Shown piece by piece: positions 54,399-63,665 of a stretch of DNA of 64,000 bases. The notes beneath the pieces were generated by a model. That model was not told where the DNA came from. It made no database searches and worked only from the letters and a program-made list of their open reading frames with translations. This stretch comes from Pyropia yezoensis. Lineage: Eukaryota > Rhodophyta > Bangiophyceae > Bangiales > Bangiaceae. Made by a program: the position numbers and the translations under genes. Within the stretch, counting starts at the first letter, position 1, and the number at the start of each line of letters is the position of its first letter. The stretch covers positions 39,981,030 through 40,045,029 of the forward strand of contig CM020618.1 of NCBI GenBank assembly GCA_009829735.1, given 5' to 3'.

Positions 54399-56365
54399 TC
54401 GTTTCCCGCCGACTTGGCGTCCGAATCTGAGGGCGGGGAGGAAGACGACGAGTCCGAGGACGACGTGTCCGCCTCCTCCGCCGAGGGTGTGGCGACCGCA
54501 ACGACCGGTCGAGACCCACCCTCGCGGCGTGAACGTACTTCGTTCGTAGCCGACTTTTTACTCGCATTCCTAACAAGTTGTTGGATGCGTTTACTCAACT
54601 TGGGGCAATCATATGCCCAGTGACCATCGGAGTTGCAGTTCCAACACCGATGGTCCGTTCCGGGAGGGGTCTTCCCAACTGGGGAAGACGAAGGGATACC
54701 CTGGGAAGTTCCCACGGCAGCTACCACCCTCTCCTTGCGGATTCGGCGTGCCTCTCTCAACTCTCTGGCCTGGCGCGCCTCCTCCCGTTCCTTGGCCAAC
54801 TCGGCCTGACGCTCCTGGCGTTGTTCCTCCCGCAACTTGCGGTAGGCCTCGCCTCTGCGATAGGCGAACCTGGCCAACTCGGCCAGGGTCGCCCGGGCAG
54901 TGTTATGCTCTCGGGTCTCCATCCGGACTGACCAGTGGAGTCCCTCCACAAACCGACTCTTCACCACAGCTTGTGGATGAAGAAACCCACAAAGACTGTT
55001 GAGCTTACGGACTCGCTCCGCAAAGGACAACTCGTCCTCCGCCTCTTCCTGATGGGCTTGCGTAAACTCCTCGACTTGAGAAGCCAGCGCTGCCTCATCA
55101 ACCATGGCTCTCAACAACCAGTTGACGAGCTCCAAATAGGACGTCACCTCCCCAGCGCCTCCACTTGAGGAACTGGGCATGACGGACATAAGTTCTGTCC
55201 GTAGGTCGCCCTTCGTAAACTCCTGTAGCATGTAAAAAGCCATGCGTTCACTTATGGCATTGTCGTCACAGGCTTTTGTGAAACGACGTAGGAACTCAAA
55301 GACACGGAGGGGGGGAGTTCCGTCCCACTCCGCTTTGTGCCCAAAAGAATGAAGTGCATTCTTCTTGGCACGGCCCATGGCTCGGGCCTGGTCAGGACCA
55401 TACGCCACCGACTTGTTGTGGAGGGAGTAGGTCTCACAGTCAAAGATTCTCTGGTAGACCGGGTTGGCTACCTGGATCTTGGGCGGCACCTCACGTTGAG
55501 GGAACAGCCGCTGTGGCACTGGGGTAAGTTCACTCTCAGTGCCTGTAGTCCGGCGCGGCGCGCTTGGTGTAGCCGCCGGCGTTTCCGGGGGGAACTCCCC
55601 CGTGAAGGGCGTACGCCCCACCGAGTTTGGTGTGGCTCCCTCGTTGGGAGTCACAGGTGTCGCCCCCAGTTCGGGGCGACCAGAGATAGGCGAATGAGGG
55701 GATTCCCCCTGCGCCTGCGGGCTCGAAAGCCCCAATCCGGTTTGGACATTAAGGCCATCTGGCAAACTCGCCACAATCTGATTCAGAATAGTATTCGTCA
55801 TCGTGACCACCAGGTCTTGCAAAGTCTGCCGCAACATATTGGTCGCCTCCCGACGGACAGTTTCCGCGAGGAGTGGATTGACGACTCCAGTTGAGTCTCG
55901 GTCCGCCTCCGGGAGTCCACCTGAGGGGTAAACACGTTCCTCAGGGGTCACAACCGGGGGCATGGGCGCGAGCCCATCGCCGACCAACGGAGGTCCACCG
56001 TCCTCCGAAAGCCTAGTTGGCGACGACTCCAAGCCAAAGTTGGCTCCAACCCGAGTGGAACCCGCGGGGACAGTCCTCACCCCTTGGGACGTTCCCGTTG
56101 AGTATACCACACGGTGGCCAGACTTCGGCCCACCCACATCAGAAGTGTCACCCGAGTGAACTCCCGACTGAGTCGGGGTGGCCTGTTGCCCGCCCGTACT
56201 TCCAGTCCTGCTGGCTTGAGGGACCTCTAGTCCCCCTGCGACCCCAGGTAAACCCACCTGTGTCTCACCAGTGTTCAAAGGCACTGAAGTACGTGCGTCA
56301 CCCGTGTACTCCCCGGACGACGGGGGGTCCGAGCTAGCCATGTTGGCTGACGATCCGTATGACAC
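54395..56365 (-). CDS. gag with CCHC zinc knuckle
   Basis: 656 codons. Pro/Ser/Thr/Gly-rich N-terminal third, then a capsid-like helical region (MAFYMLQEFTKGDLRTELMS, WLLRAMVDEAALASQVEEFT, FAERVRKLNSLCGFLHPQAV), a Glu/Arg-rich helix, and one nucleocapsid knuckle, C-x2-C-x4-H-x4-C in CWNCNSDGHWAYDCPKL, near 54630. The C-terminus is Ser/Asp-rich. The stop overlaps the pol ATG. Confidence 0.9.
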   Translation of the reverse strand: MSYGSSANMASSDPPSSGEYTGDARTSVPLNTGETQVGLPGVAGGLEVPQASRTGSTGGQQATPTQSGVHSGDTSDVGGPKSGHRVVYSTGTSQGVRTVPAGSTRVGANFGLESSPTRLSEDGGPPLVGDGLAPMPPVVTPEERVYPSGGLPEADRDSTGVVNPLLAETVRREATNMLRQTLQDLVVTMTNTILNQIVASLPDGLNVQTGLGLSSPQAQGESPHSPISGRPELGATPVTPNEGATPNSVGRTPFTGEFPPETPAATPSAPRRTTGTESELTPVPQRLFPQREVPPKIQVANPVYQRIFDCETYSLHNKSVAYGPDQARAMGRAKKNALHSFGHKAEWDGTPPLRVFEFLRRFTKACDDNAISERMAFYMLQEFTKGDLRTELMSVMPSSSSGGAGEVTSYLELVNWLLRAMVDEAALASQVEEFTQAHQEEAEDELSFAERVRKLNSLCGFLHPQAVVKSRFVEGLHWSVRMETREHNTARATLAELARFAYRRGEAYRKLREEQRQERQAELAKEREEARQARELREARRIRKERVVAAVGTSQGIPSSSPVGKTPPGTDHRCWNCNSDGHWAYDCPKLSKRIQQLVRNASKKSATNEVRSRREGGSRPVVAVATPSAEEADTSSSDSSSSSPPSDSDAKSAGNE

Positions 56366-56460
56366 GGTCCAAGACCACCGTTCCTCTGAGACAGAGGGCC
56401 CCCTACACCCGGGTGCACCCGGAGGTAAAGTTTACCTCTGTCCCCTGCTGCTCCACCAAA

Positions 56461-56929
56461 TGTGGCAAAAACCACAAGCACACACGGCACCCAAGTTGGG
56501 GCGGTGTACTAGGGCTGCCTCCCGTGTGGGGGGAACCGGAAGAAGTGCAAGTCGCACACACTCTGTCCCTGTTGTGGGGCAAACCCCCCACGGACAAACA
56601 AGAGGATGGTGTGTGGTCCAACAGTTTCTTGGTCGGGACGGGGACGCAGGGCCAAGCCCCGCTGTCCCTCCCCTTATCCCCCCAGGGTCCACTCAGAATC
56701 TCGCCACTCAGAATCTCCCACCCCAGCACCTGCCCACCGGGCCACACGAAAATTCAAGACGATAAATGCAGAAAACCCTCAAATCCAAGTTGGATTTACT
56801 ACTAAGCTAACTATCCCAAACTTAGGGAATATGGACCCAAATGCAGGGGGAGGAACGGATCAGGCTAGTGGCCTGCCGCCCCTTGCATGGCACGTGTTGC
56901 CCCCCTACCTGGGGGTCAATACTGCCACA
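56461..56929 (-). repeat. LTR, 5' side (second copy)
   Basis: 469 bp; an open plus-strand frame crosses it into the hslU sequence. Followed by the target duplication CCCTC. Confidence 0.9.
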
Positions 56930-56934
56930 CCCTC

Positions 56935-58324
56935 CTCGGGAGGAGGCACGCGCCGCGGTCGCGGCAGCGGCGTTGGCGTGGCCGGCGGCAGCGTCGCGAC
57001 CAAGCGCCGGGTGGGCAACGGGGGCAAGGCCGCCACGCCCGCCGGCGGCAAGGTGGGCACCAAGCGCCACACCGAGGACAAGGCAGCGGAGGGGGGCGGG
57101 CAAGGAAGCAACGGGATGACAGATGACGGCGACGGCGACGTGCCGGGCACTGCTGCCGCCGACGGTGGACCCCCTGGGGAGGGCAGCACCCGCAGCGGAC
57201 AGGCGCCCGCCTGTGGGTTCACCGACAGAGGCAACACCGACGGCCAAGGCGGGGCGGCTGATGCGCACCAGGCCCCCCCCAGCCGCCCGCCCACCCCCCG
57301 GGAGATGCAGCCGCCCGCCATTGTCGCCCAGCTGTCCCAGCACGTCATTGGACAGTCCGCCGCCAAGCGGGTACTCGCGCAGGCCCTCCGCCGCCGGGTA
57401 CGTCGGCAGGCCCTGCCCACCGCCGCCGAGCACGCGGCGGTCAAGCCGCGGCATGTGCTGCTGGTGGGTCCGACGGGGAGCGGCAAGACCGAGCTGGTCC
57501 GCCAGGTCGCCCGCCTCGTGGATGCGCCTATGACCATCTCGGCGGTGACAACCATGTCGCAAGTGGGCTACCACAGCCGCGACGTGGAGGACGTGGTGAA
57601 AGACCTCTTTGGACCCGCCCGGGAGCTGGTGTTGGCCCGCCAGGCTGCGGCCATGCGCTCCGCTGCAGTGGTCGCGGAGGCGTCAGGTCAAGTGGAGGAT
57701 GCACTCGAGGCGGCTCTCGTCCAAGAGCTGTGGCTGAGGGGGGATACCCCCCGCGAGCAGGTCATCAAGTCCTTCCGAGCGGGGGAGCTCGAGGAGCAGG
57801 AGGTCAAAGTGGACGTGTACCAGGAGGCAGAGCGAGATGATTTTGAAGTGCAGATGGACAATCTGCTCAAGCGGGATCCCAAGAGGAAGTACGAGACGGT
57901 CAGACGCAAGGGGGCGGTGGCGGACCTCCGCCCCATACTGCAAGACGCGGAGCTCCTGCGGCGCGCCACTTCCCGCTCCGTCGACGAGGAGGTCCTGTCG
58001 GTCGTGGAGAATGAGGGCATTGTGGTACTCGACGAGATCGATAAGCTTGCCGTCACCGCCGCGGGAATGGGCGGCTCGGTGAGCACGCTCGGCGTGCAGC
58101 GGGACCTGCTGCCGCTGTTGGATGGCACCACCGTTCGCACTGCCCACGGACGGGTGCGCACCGACCACATCCTCTTTATCGGCGCGGGCGCCTTCCACAC
58201 CGCCGCCGTGACGGACCTGCTGGCAGAGTTGCAGGGACGGCTGCCGCTGCGGGGGGTGTTGTCCCGCCTGGACTCGGGGACCCGGCGCGGGGCGGCGGCC
58301 GTCGCGTTGGCGGTGGCTCGGTAA
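56935..58324 (+). pseudogene. hslU: hslU-like AAA+ ATPase, separated from its 5' end and 3'-truncated
   Basis: HslU (ClpY) is the unfoldase ATPase of the HslVU protease; eukaryotic versions are mitochondrial. After a Gly/Lys/Arg linker the domain starts at RPPTPREMQPPAIVAQLSQH (near 57290). It shows HVIGQSAAKR, Walker A GPTGSGKTE (57470-57494), a pore-loop GYHS where bacteria have GYVG, a short I-domain, Walker B GIVVLDEIDKL (58017-58050), sensor-1-like FIGAGAF and ELQGRLPLR with the arginine finger. Similarity ends near 58272; about 110 residues (C-terminal domain with sensor 2) are missing. The last codons end at TCG-GTAAG, which could be a splice donor, but no downstream HslU exon is visible. 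The retrotransposon separates this part from the presequence at 34940-35301, so the gene is very likely inactive. Confidence 0.8.
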
Positions 58325-59470
58325 GCCGCGTTCGCAGCACGAATACCCCCAGCGTCGGCAATGTTCTCGCCCAGCGTCAGGTTGCCATTCACAAAAATCG
58401 GCGACCTGGGGGGGGAGTACGCAGAGTATTGGGAGACGAGGCAGCCCGTCCGGTTCTGAAAGGCAGCGGCGGCCGAGGGCGTCCACCAGTCGCGGAGCGT
58501 GCCGGTGACGTCAAACTTCCGCCCACTGTCGTCAAAGGCGTGAGAAATCTAATGATGGAGAGGCCGGAAGGATGCGGCGCACAAGTACCAGCAAGAGATG
58601 GTGCGAAGGAAAACCAGGCAGTTATGAGCAGACAGCACCCAAAGGCCAAGACAGAGAAGAGACAGCAGGTCGATAAACATTGGTAAGAAAGCCCCCTGAA
58701 GGCCAAGGCAAAGCATCGGCCCTAAGTCCAGCGCCTCGGCCACCGCACCCCACACCATAGTCCCCCACACACGACATTCGCACCACCCAAACGGCAGCAG
58801 CCAAAGAAGCCCACCCCCACCCACATGCATTCGACGTACCTCGTGCCCCAAGACTGCACCAATCGCCCCATAGTTGAGCGCAGCTGGAAACTTGGTAGAC
58901 CAGAACGGCGACTAAAGGATGCCAGCGGGAGCAACTACCTCGTTCCGCGTCGGGTCATAGTAAGCGTTCACCTCGGTCGGTAGCATGCTCCACTGCTCCT
59001 TGTCTACCGGTGCGCCGTCGTCGAGACGGGCAAGCGACTTGTGCCACTCGTACTCATACGAGGCAAGCATGTTCGCCGCGTGGGGGTAAGGCACACCAGC
59101 CTGCCCCGGCGCCGCAATGGACAGCTTCTCGTACGTGTCGAGGTTGTCCTTGTAGCCTACTTCCAGGCGGATACCCTCCAGCTTGGCCTGTGCCGCCGTC
59201 TTAGTGTCTGCGTCCATCCAGTCTGCGGCAGAAAGCATGTGGCCAAACGCGGTACGCACGGCGCCAGCAGTGGCCGTGGCAGCCGACCGGGCAGCCTCGG
59301 GGAAGTAGGTCATTACGTAGGCGGCGCTAAGCGCCTCGCCAAGCGCGGCATTCGTGGAGCCCAGGCACGCTTCCCACGCGGGCGGAACGGAGCGCAAACC
59401 GAGCGACACCTTGGCCATTTCGTAAAGGGCGTTGTACAGCGGCGCTCCCGCTGCGCCGGACGCGGAAATG
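58318..59470 (-). pseudogene. M13 (neprilysin-type) zinc metallopeptidase, C-terminal-half fragment
   Basis: Minus strand. The first part (59470-58840) has PPAWEACLGSTNAALGEALS, MDADTKTAAQAKLEGIRLEV, EQWSMLPTEVNAYYDPTRNE and VVAPAGIL, then an in-frame TAG (58912-58914) where the family normally has a Gln codon, then SPFWSTKFPAALNYGAIGAV and LGHE. Intron 58549-58839 follows, and the second exon resumes ISHAFDDSGRKFDVTGTLRD, giving the zinc motif HE-ISH, then VNGNLTLGENIADAGGIRAA with the third zinc ligand. The 5' half is absent: a minisatellite starts about 90 bases upstream. The 3' end is cut where hslU begins on the other strand. Truncation at both ends and a nonsense codon indicate a pseudogene. 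Confidence 0.8.
58549..58839 (-). other. Spliceosomal intron inside the M13 zinc motif
   Basis: Donor GTACGT after GGGCACGAG and acceptor ATTAG before ATTTCTCACGCC on the minus strand; phase 0; 291 bp. The exons join as HE|ISH. Confidence 0.75.
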
Positions 59471-59559
59471 TGGCGGGTAGCACCACGTACGCGCGGCCGC
59501 ACCGACCGGCTGGGCCGGTCTTCCAACCGGGGGCGGTGCGTGGACGTGATCGCGACGCA

Positions 59560-60110
59560 CCCCCCCCCCCCGACCCCTCTCCTTCCCAGCAGCCCCGCCA
59601 TTGGCTGCGGCCGGCACCCCCCCGCCCCCCGCTCCTTCCCAGCAGCCCCGCCATTGGCTGCGGCCGGCACCCCCCCGCCCCCCCCTCTCCTTCCCTGCAG
59701 CCCCGCCATTGGCTGCAGCCGGCACTCCCCTCCCAGCACCCCCCCGGCCCCTCTCCTTCCCAGCCGGCCGGCCATTGGCTGGAGCCGGCACCCCCCTCCC
59801 ACCACCCTCCGACCCCTCTCCTTCCCTGCAGCCCCGCCATTGGCTGGAGCCGGCACCCCCCTCCCACCACCCCCCCACCCCTCCCCCTTCCCAGCAGCCC
59901 CGCCATTGGCTGGAGCCGGCACCCCCCTCCCACCACCCTCCGACCCCTCTCCTTCCCTGCAGCCCCGCCATTGGCTGGATCCGGCACCCCCCTCCCACCA
60001 CCCCCCCGACCCCTCTCCTTCCCTGCAGCCCCGCCATTGGCTGGAGCCGGCACCCCCCTCCCAGCACCCTCCCGGCCCCCCCCCCCCTCCTTCCCAGCAG
60101 CCCCCCCCCC
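59560..60110. repeat. Minisatellite, 8 units of 53-66 bp, each with a CCAAT box on the minus strand
   Basis: CCATTGGCTG recurs at 59598, 59651, 59706, 59772, 59837, 59903, 59968 and 60034. Units have CCGGCACCCCCCTCCCA and CTCTCCTTCC in common. On the minus strand each unit reads AGCCAATGG or a close variant, matching the NF-Y consensus, and lies upstream of the M13 fragment. Confidence 0.85.
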
Positions 60111-60612
60111 CCCGCCCCCTCCCGTACCACCCAGCGCACCGCTCAATAGAAGGAAAAAATGAGCCGCAAGGACAAAACAATGAAGCAAGAGAACTTGCAA
60201 GACCAGCTACGCCCGCCAGCCCCCCTCGCAAAGAACTCACAACCCGACCCGACCCGATGCTATTGGCCCTTACACACTCTCCTCATGTGCGATGGCAAGC
60301 CCATACGGACTGCTCTGCGCGCCTGAAAATCACACCCCCCTTTGTCCGACGACGCATGCACAGAAAGTGGGAGAGGGGGGTGAAGGCGAGCTGGTGTGGG
60401 GCGGCAAAGGGAGAATGCCTGTTCATGATCCGACGCGCCGCACCGCGCCTCGCCACCACCGCCACCTCCAACGACTGCCACGGGCGAGAACGGTGCCGCC
60501 GACGGCGGCGGCACGCCCAGTACTGCCGCCGTCCCGGGGCACGTCAACAACCTCGGCGTCGGCCGAGGCTTTGCACCCAATCTCCCTCAGCTTATGTAGT
60601 CCGACACCACAT
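60111..60612. other. Intergenic, no gene seen
   Basis: Short frames only, no motif. Confidence 0.35.
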
Positions 60613-60732
60613 CTATTGTCATACAGACATGCTGTCCGACACCGCTTCAACGTGCATTGTCATACAGACATGTGCATTGTCATACTGACATGGCGCCATA
60701 CAGACGTGTGTATTGTCATACAGACGTGGCGC
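60613..60732 (+). repeat. Irregular tandem repeat of ATTGTCATACAGACATG
   Basis: Four copies of ATTGTCATAC(A/T)GAC(A/G)TG between 60613 and 60728, with unequal spacers and an extra CATACAGACGTG. AT-richer than the surroundings. Confidence 0.65.
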
Positions 60733-62424
60733 CCCCCGACAATGCAATGGTGCAGTCTGCACCCCCCCCCCCCCCCCCCCACCCCCCCCCCCTCCCCGTG
60801 TCTGACTGTTCACCAATCATTCCCCTGTCTGTCCCAATTCTCCCAACAAGCACGCGGGGTAGTGTGTGGAACAAAAATTTATTGGGGCATGCAGCCACGG
60901 AAAATAGGAAATGTGGTTTCCCATATCTAGACAACGACCAACGGTGGGAAGACCATGTGGAAAACAAAGTCCCGTCCCTTCACATTTTGAACGCCGCCCC
61001 CTCCCCTCGCTGTAAAAAACATAAGCGATCGCCACCCTCCCTCCCTTCGTAGATCCCCACCGCGGCGGCACCACCAAGAAGCGTGACCATGGGCAGGCAG
61101 GGACGGCATCGCCCCGGGCCCCCAGGTGAGCCCGTTTTTACGGAACCGTGCTGACCTCCGTGCGCCTCCCCACTTTAATTGCCGTCCGATGAAAGGGCAG
61201 ACGCACTCGGGAGGGTGAGGAGGGGAGTGTCGGGCGCCCACAGGGGTTCAGCTGCAGAGACACCGGAAGCGCGTTGACGGGGGGTCCGCGCGTCCTGGCT
61301 GGCGGGGGTGGCCGGCACGAGGGGGGCAGCAGCGGCATTGGCCCCCCCACCCCCCCCCCCCCCTCCCCCCCTCCCACATGCGGAAACAAGATTGGCCTGG
61401 CCGCTTTGGGTGACGGCCAGCGTGACCGGGGGGTTGGGGGCTCGCGTCCGTGTGGACGACGCGGCCGTGCGGCGCGGCGCCGACAAGGGGTACGGTGTGC
61501 TGGCCCACAGCTGCAATTTTGTGGGTGCTGGTGCAGTGAAGTGGCTGGCGAGGGGCCGGAAGCCCACCGAGCTCCTCCCCCGACACCATACACGGCCTTC
61601 CATGGCCTTCCACGTACAGTATACCCTCTCCCCCGCCTCCCCCCCCCCCCCCCCCCCCCCCGCCCCCCCGCCGTTCTTTGTGGGTCGCTGGCGCGTCGCG
61701 CATATGTAGCTGAGCGGTTGTCAGCTGGCACGCCCCCCCCCGCCTCATCCATGCGATCGGCCCGTCGCCGGGGGCCATGCGGGAGGTATCTGAGCGCCCC
61801 GCCTCTTCCCTTGCCACCATCTCCCACCCACCCGGCTCCCACCCTCCCCGTGGGGCCCTGTGCCTGGCTGTCCAGTCAATGCCAATCACAGGCCGGGGCA
61901 CCCAGCAGCCCCCCCTCCCTATCTGGATGGCGGTACTTGCTGGGACATTGGACAAACTTGTTGGGTGCCCTTTACTTTCGTATTTGAATATCCCAGTACG
62001 ATATGGAGGGTACACGCTGCGCCTCTGCCATGGGCGTGGAGTGTCCAGGAGGAGGGCGGCCTGACCCCCAAACCCTATACCATCGCGTGTGCTTGCGCGG
62101 TGGCCTCGCTCTTGTCCCCCCGAACTCTCCGTACACTTGCGACTGCACACGAACCGTTTTTTCCGACCAACACGCGCACCTTTCCTGGCATTCCGTTCAC
62201 CGTACCCCGTCCCGCACATCCACCTGCCCACCCACCATCCTCATCCCCACCCCATCCCTCAACCCCCTCCCGTCCTCTTGTAGCACAATAGGAATCCGTC
62301 GCACGTCCACTCTCAGGGAACACTCACCAAGGGGGATCGGCACCAACGTCACCGGGAGGCCAAGGTTGCTGTCCTTGGAGCGCAAGCCACGGGACCAAGA
62401 TGGGAGCCCAAATGGGAGGGGTTT
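60733..62424. other. Intergenic with C-rich tracts, no supported gene
   Basis: Long C runs (60761-60791, 61347-61367, 61640-61662) and short open frames without recognisable domains. Confidence 0.4.
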
Positions 62425-63198
62425 GTTGTTCTACCTTGGCCGGCGGTGGATTCGCCACCGGCCCCCTCGTTATAAACCCTCGGAGACACTACTAACTACC
62501 CTCCACCCCAAGATGCAAGTCCCTCTGGTCATACGTAACTTATAGATACCGTGACCAGCTCGGACTCTCAAATTGAAGTTAAGGATTAGAAGTAGCCCCC
62601 CTAATATTAGGGTCACAATACGGACAACCATATTGCTACATATCCCCCCCTTAGATTCGGCCCGTCCTCGGGTCGAGTTGCATTCGGGTTACCGAATGTA
62701 AGTGGGTCGCGTGACCGTTTACCAGTCGGGTGGGGCTTTGCGCCCCGTCGCGACAGACACCCCTTTTCGAGGTTGTCTGAGGGGGGTGCCCCCCTTTGTG
62801 TGGTACCCACACACGATTCGTTTTCCGGACCGTTAAATTCCCGATGCGGGTTGCTGTTCACGACCCCCCTCTGAGGGGTGGTGCAAGCGGATCCGCCACC
62901 AGGTGCCTGGTGGTAGGGGGGCCCCTCTCGTGTGGACGATTGAGTGGGGTCGGTTGGGGGTGACCCCCCTTGCTTACCCCGGGTGTGGGGGTGGCCCCGT
63001 CCCGCCCAGGTGCCTGGGTGGAGCGCGGTCGTAGCCCCGTGGGGCGCGGGTCCACCCGCGTGCCTGCGGCGCTTCTCGTGGCCGTTTGTGGTCATAAGCG
63101 CGGGTGCCCGCGCTTCCCTGGCTCGTCCCGGTTAACCCACCGTACCGGGTCGTAGCCGTCGACGGCTTGTGGGCGCGGGGGACTCCGCACCCGTTATC
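62425..63198. other. Possible LTR and leader of a second retroelement
   Basis: A TATAAA box (62471-62476), an AT-rich stretch with the 14-base palindrome CCCTAATATTAGGG (62599-62612), then a GC-rich leader dense in palindromes, then the open frame at 63199. This resembles an LTR plus leader, but no second LTR is in the window, so the boundaries and identity are unproven. Confidence 0.3.
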
Positions 63199-63665
63199 AT
63201 GTCCTATCCCCAGGTGCTTGAAGAGGAGGAAGACCTCCTGATCGGGGAGGAGATGGAGGACGACGCGCCTGTCGGTCCCGACGCCGCGCGTTACGGGGTG
63301 AGCTCGTCTGACGACGACGGGCCTGCGGTGTCCGTCCGTCTGTCGGCCGGAGGACTGTCGTCCGTGTGCAGCGGCACGACGGTGCCGTCGGCCGGCGGTC
63401 AACCCGGCGGTCAACCGCGCGTGGCGGCTTCTACCTCCTCTCTGCCGGCTGCCCGGATGGAGCCTGGTGCCGGTGCCGGCTCACCGCAGCTACCTCAAGA
63501 TGGTCCGCCCTGCGGCGGAGGTGGCGACCCGCAGCCGACTCCGGCTGGTCAAGGTGGTCCGGGTGTCCGGGCGGTGACTCCTCGAGGCGGTCCCGACGTT
63601 GACGCGGGTGGTGGTGGCGGTGCGACACCCGGTGCCTCGGGTCAAGACGGTGCGGGTGCCCGCAC
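62681..63665. repeat. Palindromes with core GGTGCC and variable arms
   Basis: A constant GGTGCC is flanked by self-complementary arms that differ at each site: 62780-62795 (AGGGG/CCCCT), 62896-62913 (CCACCA/TGGTGG), 63005-63018 (CCCA/TGGG), 63096-63115 (AAGCGCG/CGCGCTT), 63377-63390 (CGAC/GTCG), 63650-63665 (GTGCG/CGCAC). The first four are spaced roughly 90-120 bases apart. A different hairpin, CATTCGG/CCGAATG, lies at 62681-62698. Confidence 0.75.

Larger units (their letters stand above)
47556..56929 (-). mobile_element. Ty3/gypsy chromodomain LTR retrotransposon, second assembled copy
   Basis: Same element as 35302-44684 with gag and pol frames better preserved. LTRs are 47556-48025 and 56461-56929, the polypurine tract is 48026-48038, and CCCTC follows at 56930-56934. 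At the left only CCTC remains before the gap, matching four of the five target bases. This copy is the more accurate for gag-pol; the first copy is the more accurate for the opposite-strand frame. Confidence 0.9.

Noticed and set aside
35302..56929. Two independent insertions of the same retrotransposon
   Set aside because: Same target duplication, same flanks and a 500-N scaffold gap make a twice-assembled single insertion far more likely.
44690..58324. Calling the AAA+ protein ClpX instead of HslU
   Set aside because: No zinc-binding N-terminal domain; HVIGQ, GYHS, the I-domain with a GELEEQEVKVDV-type segment and [12 protein letters not shown] follow HslU.
58912..60240. 442-codon minus-strand frame combining the minisatellite and the M13 fragment
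   Set aside because: The upstream part is minisatellite read as Gly/Glu/Arg-rich peptide and the downstream end is a nonsense codon; I annotate the two parts separately.
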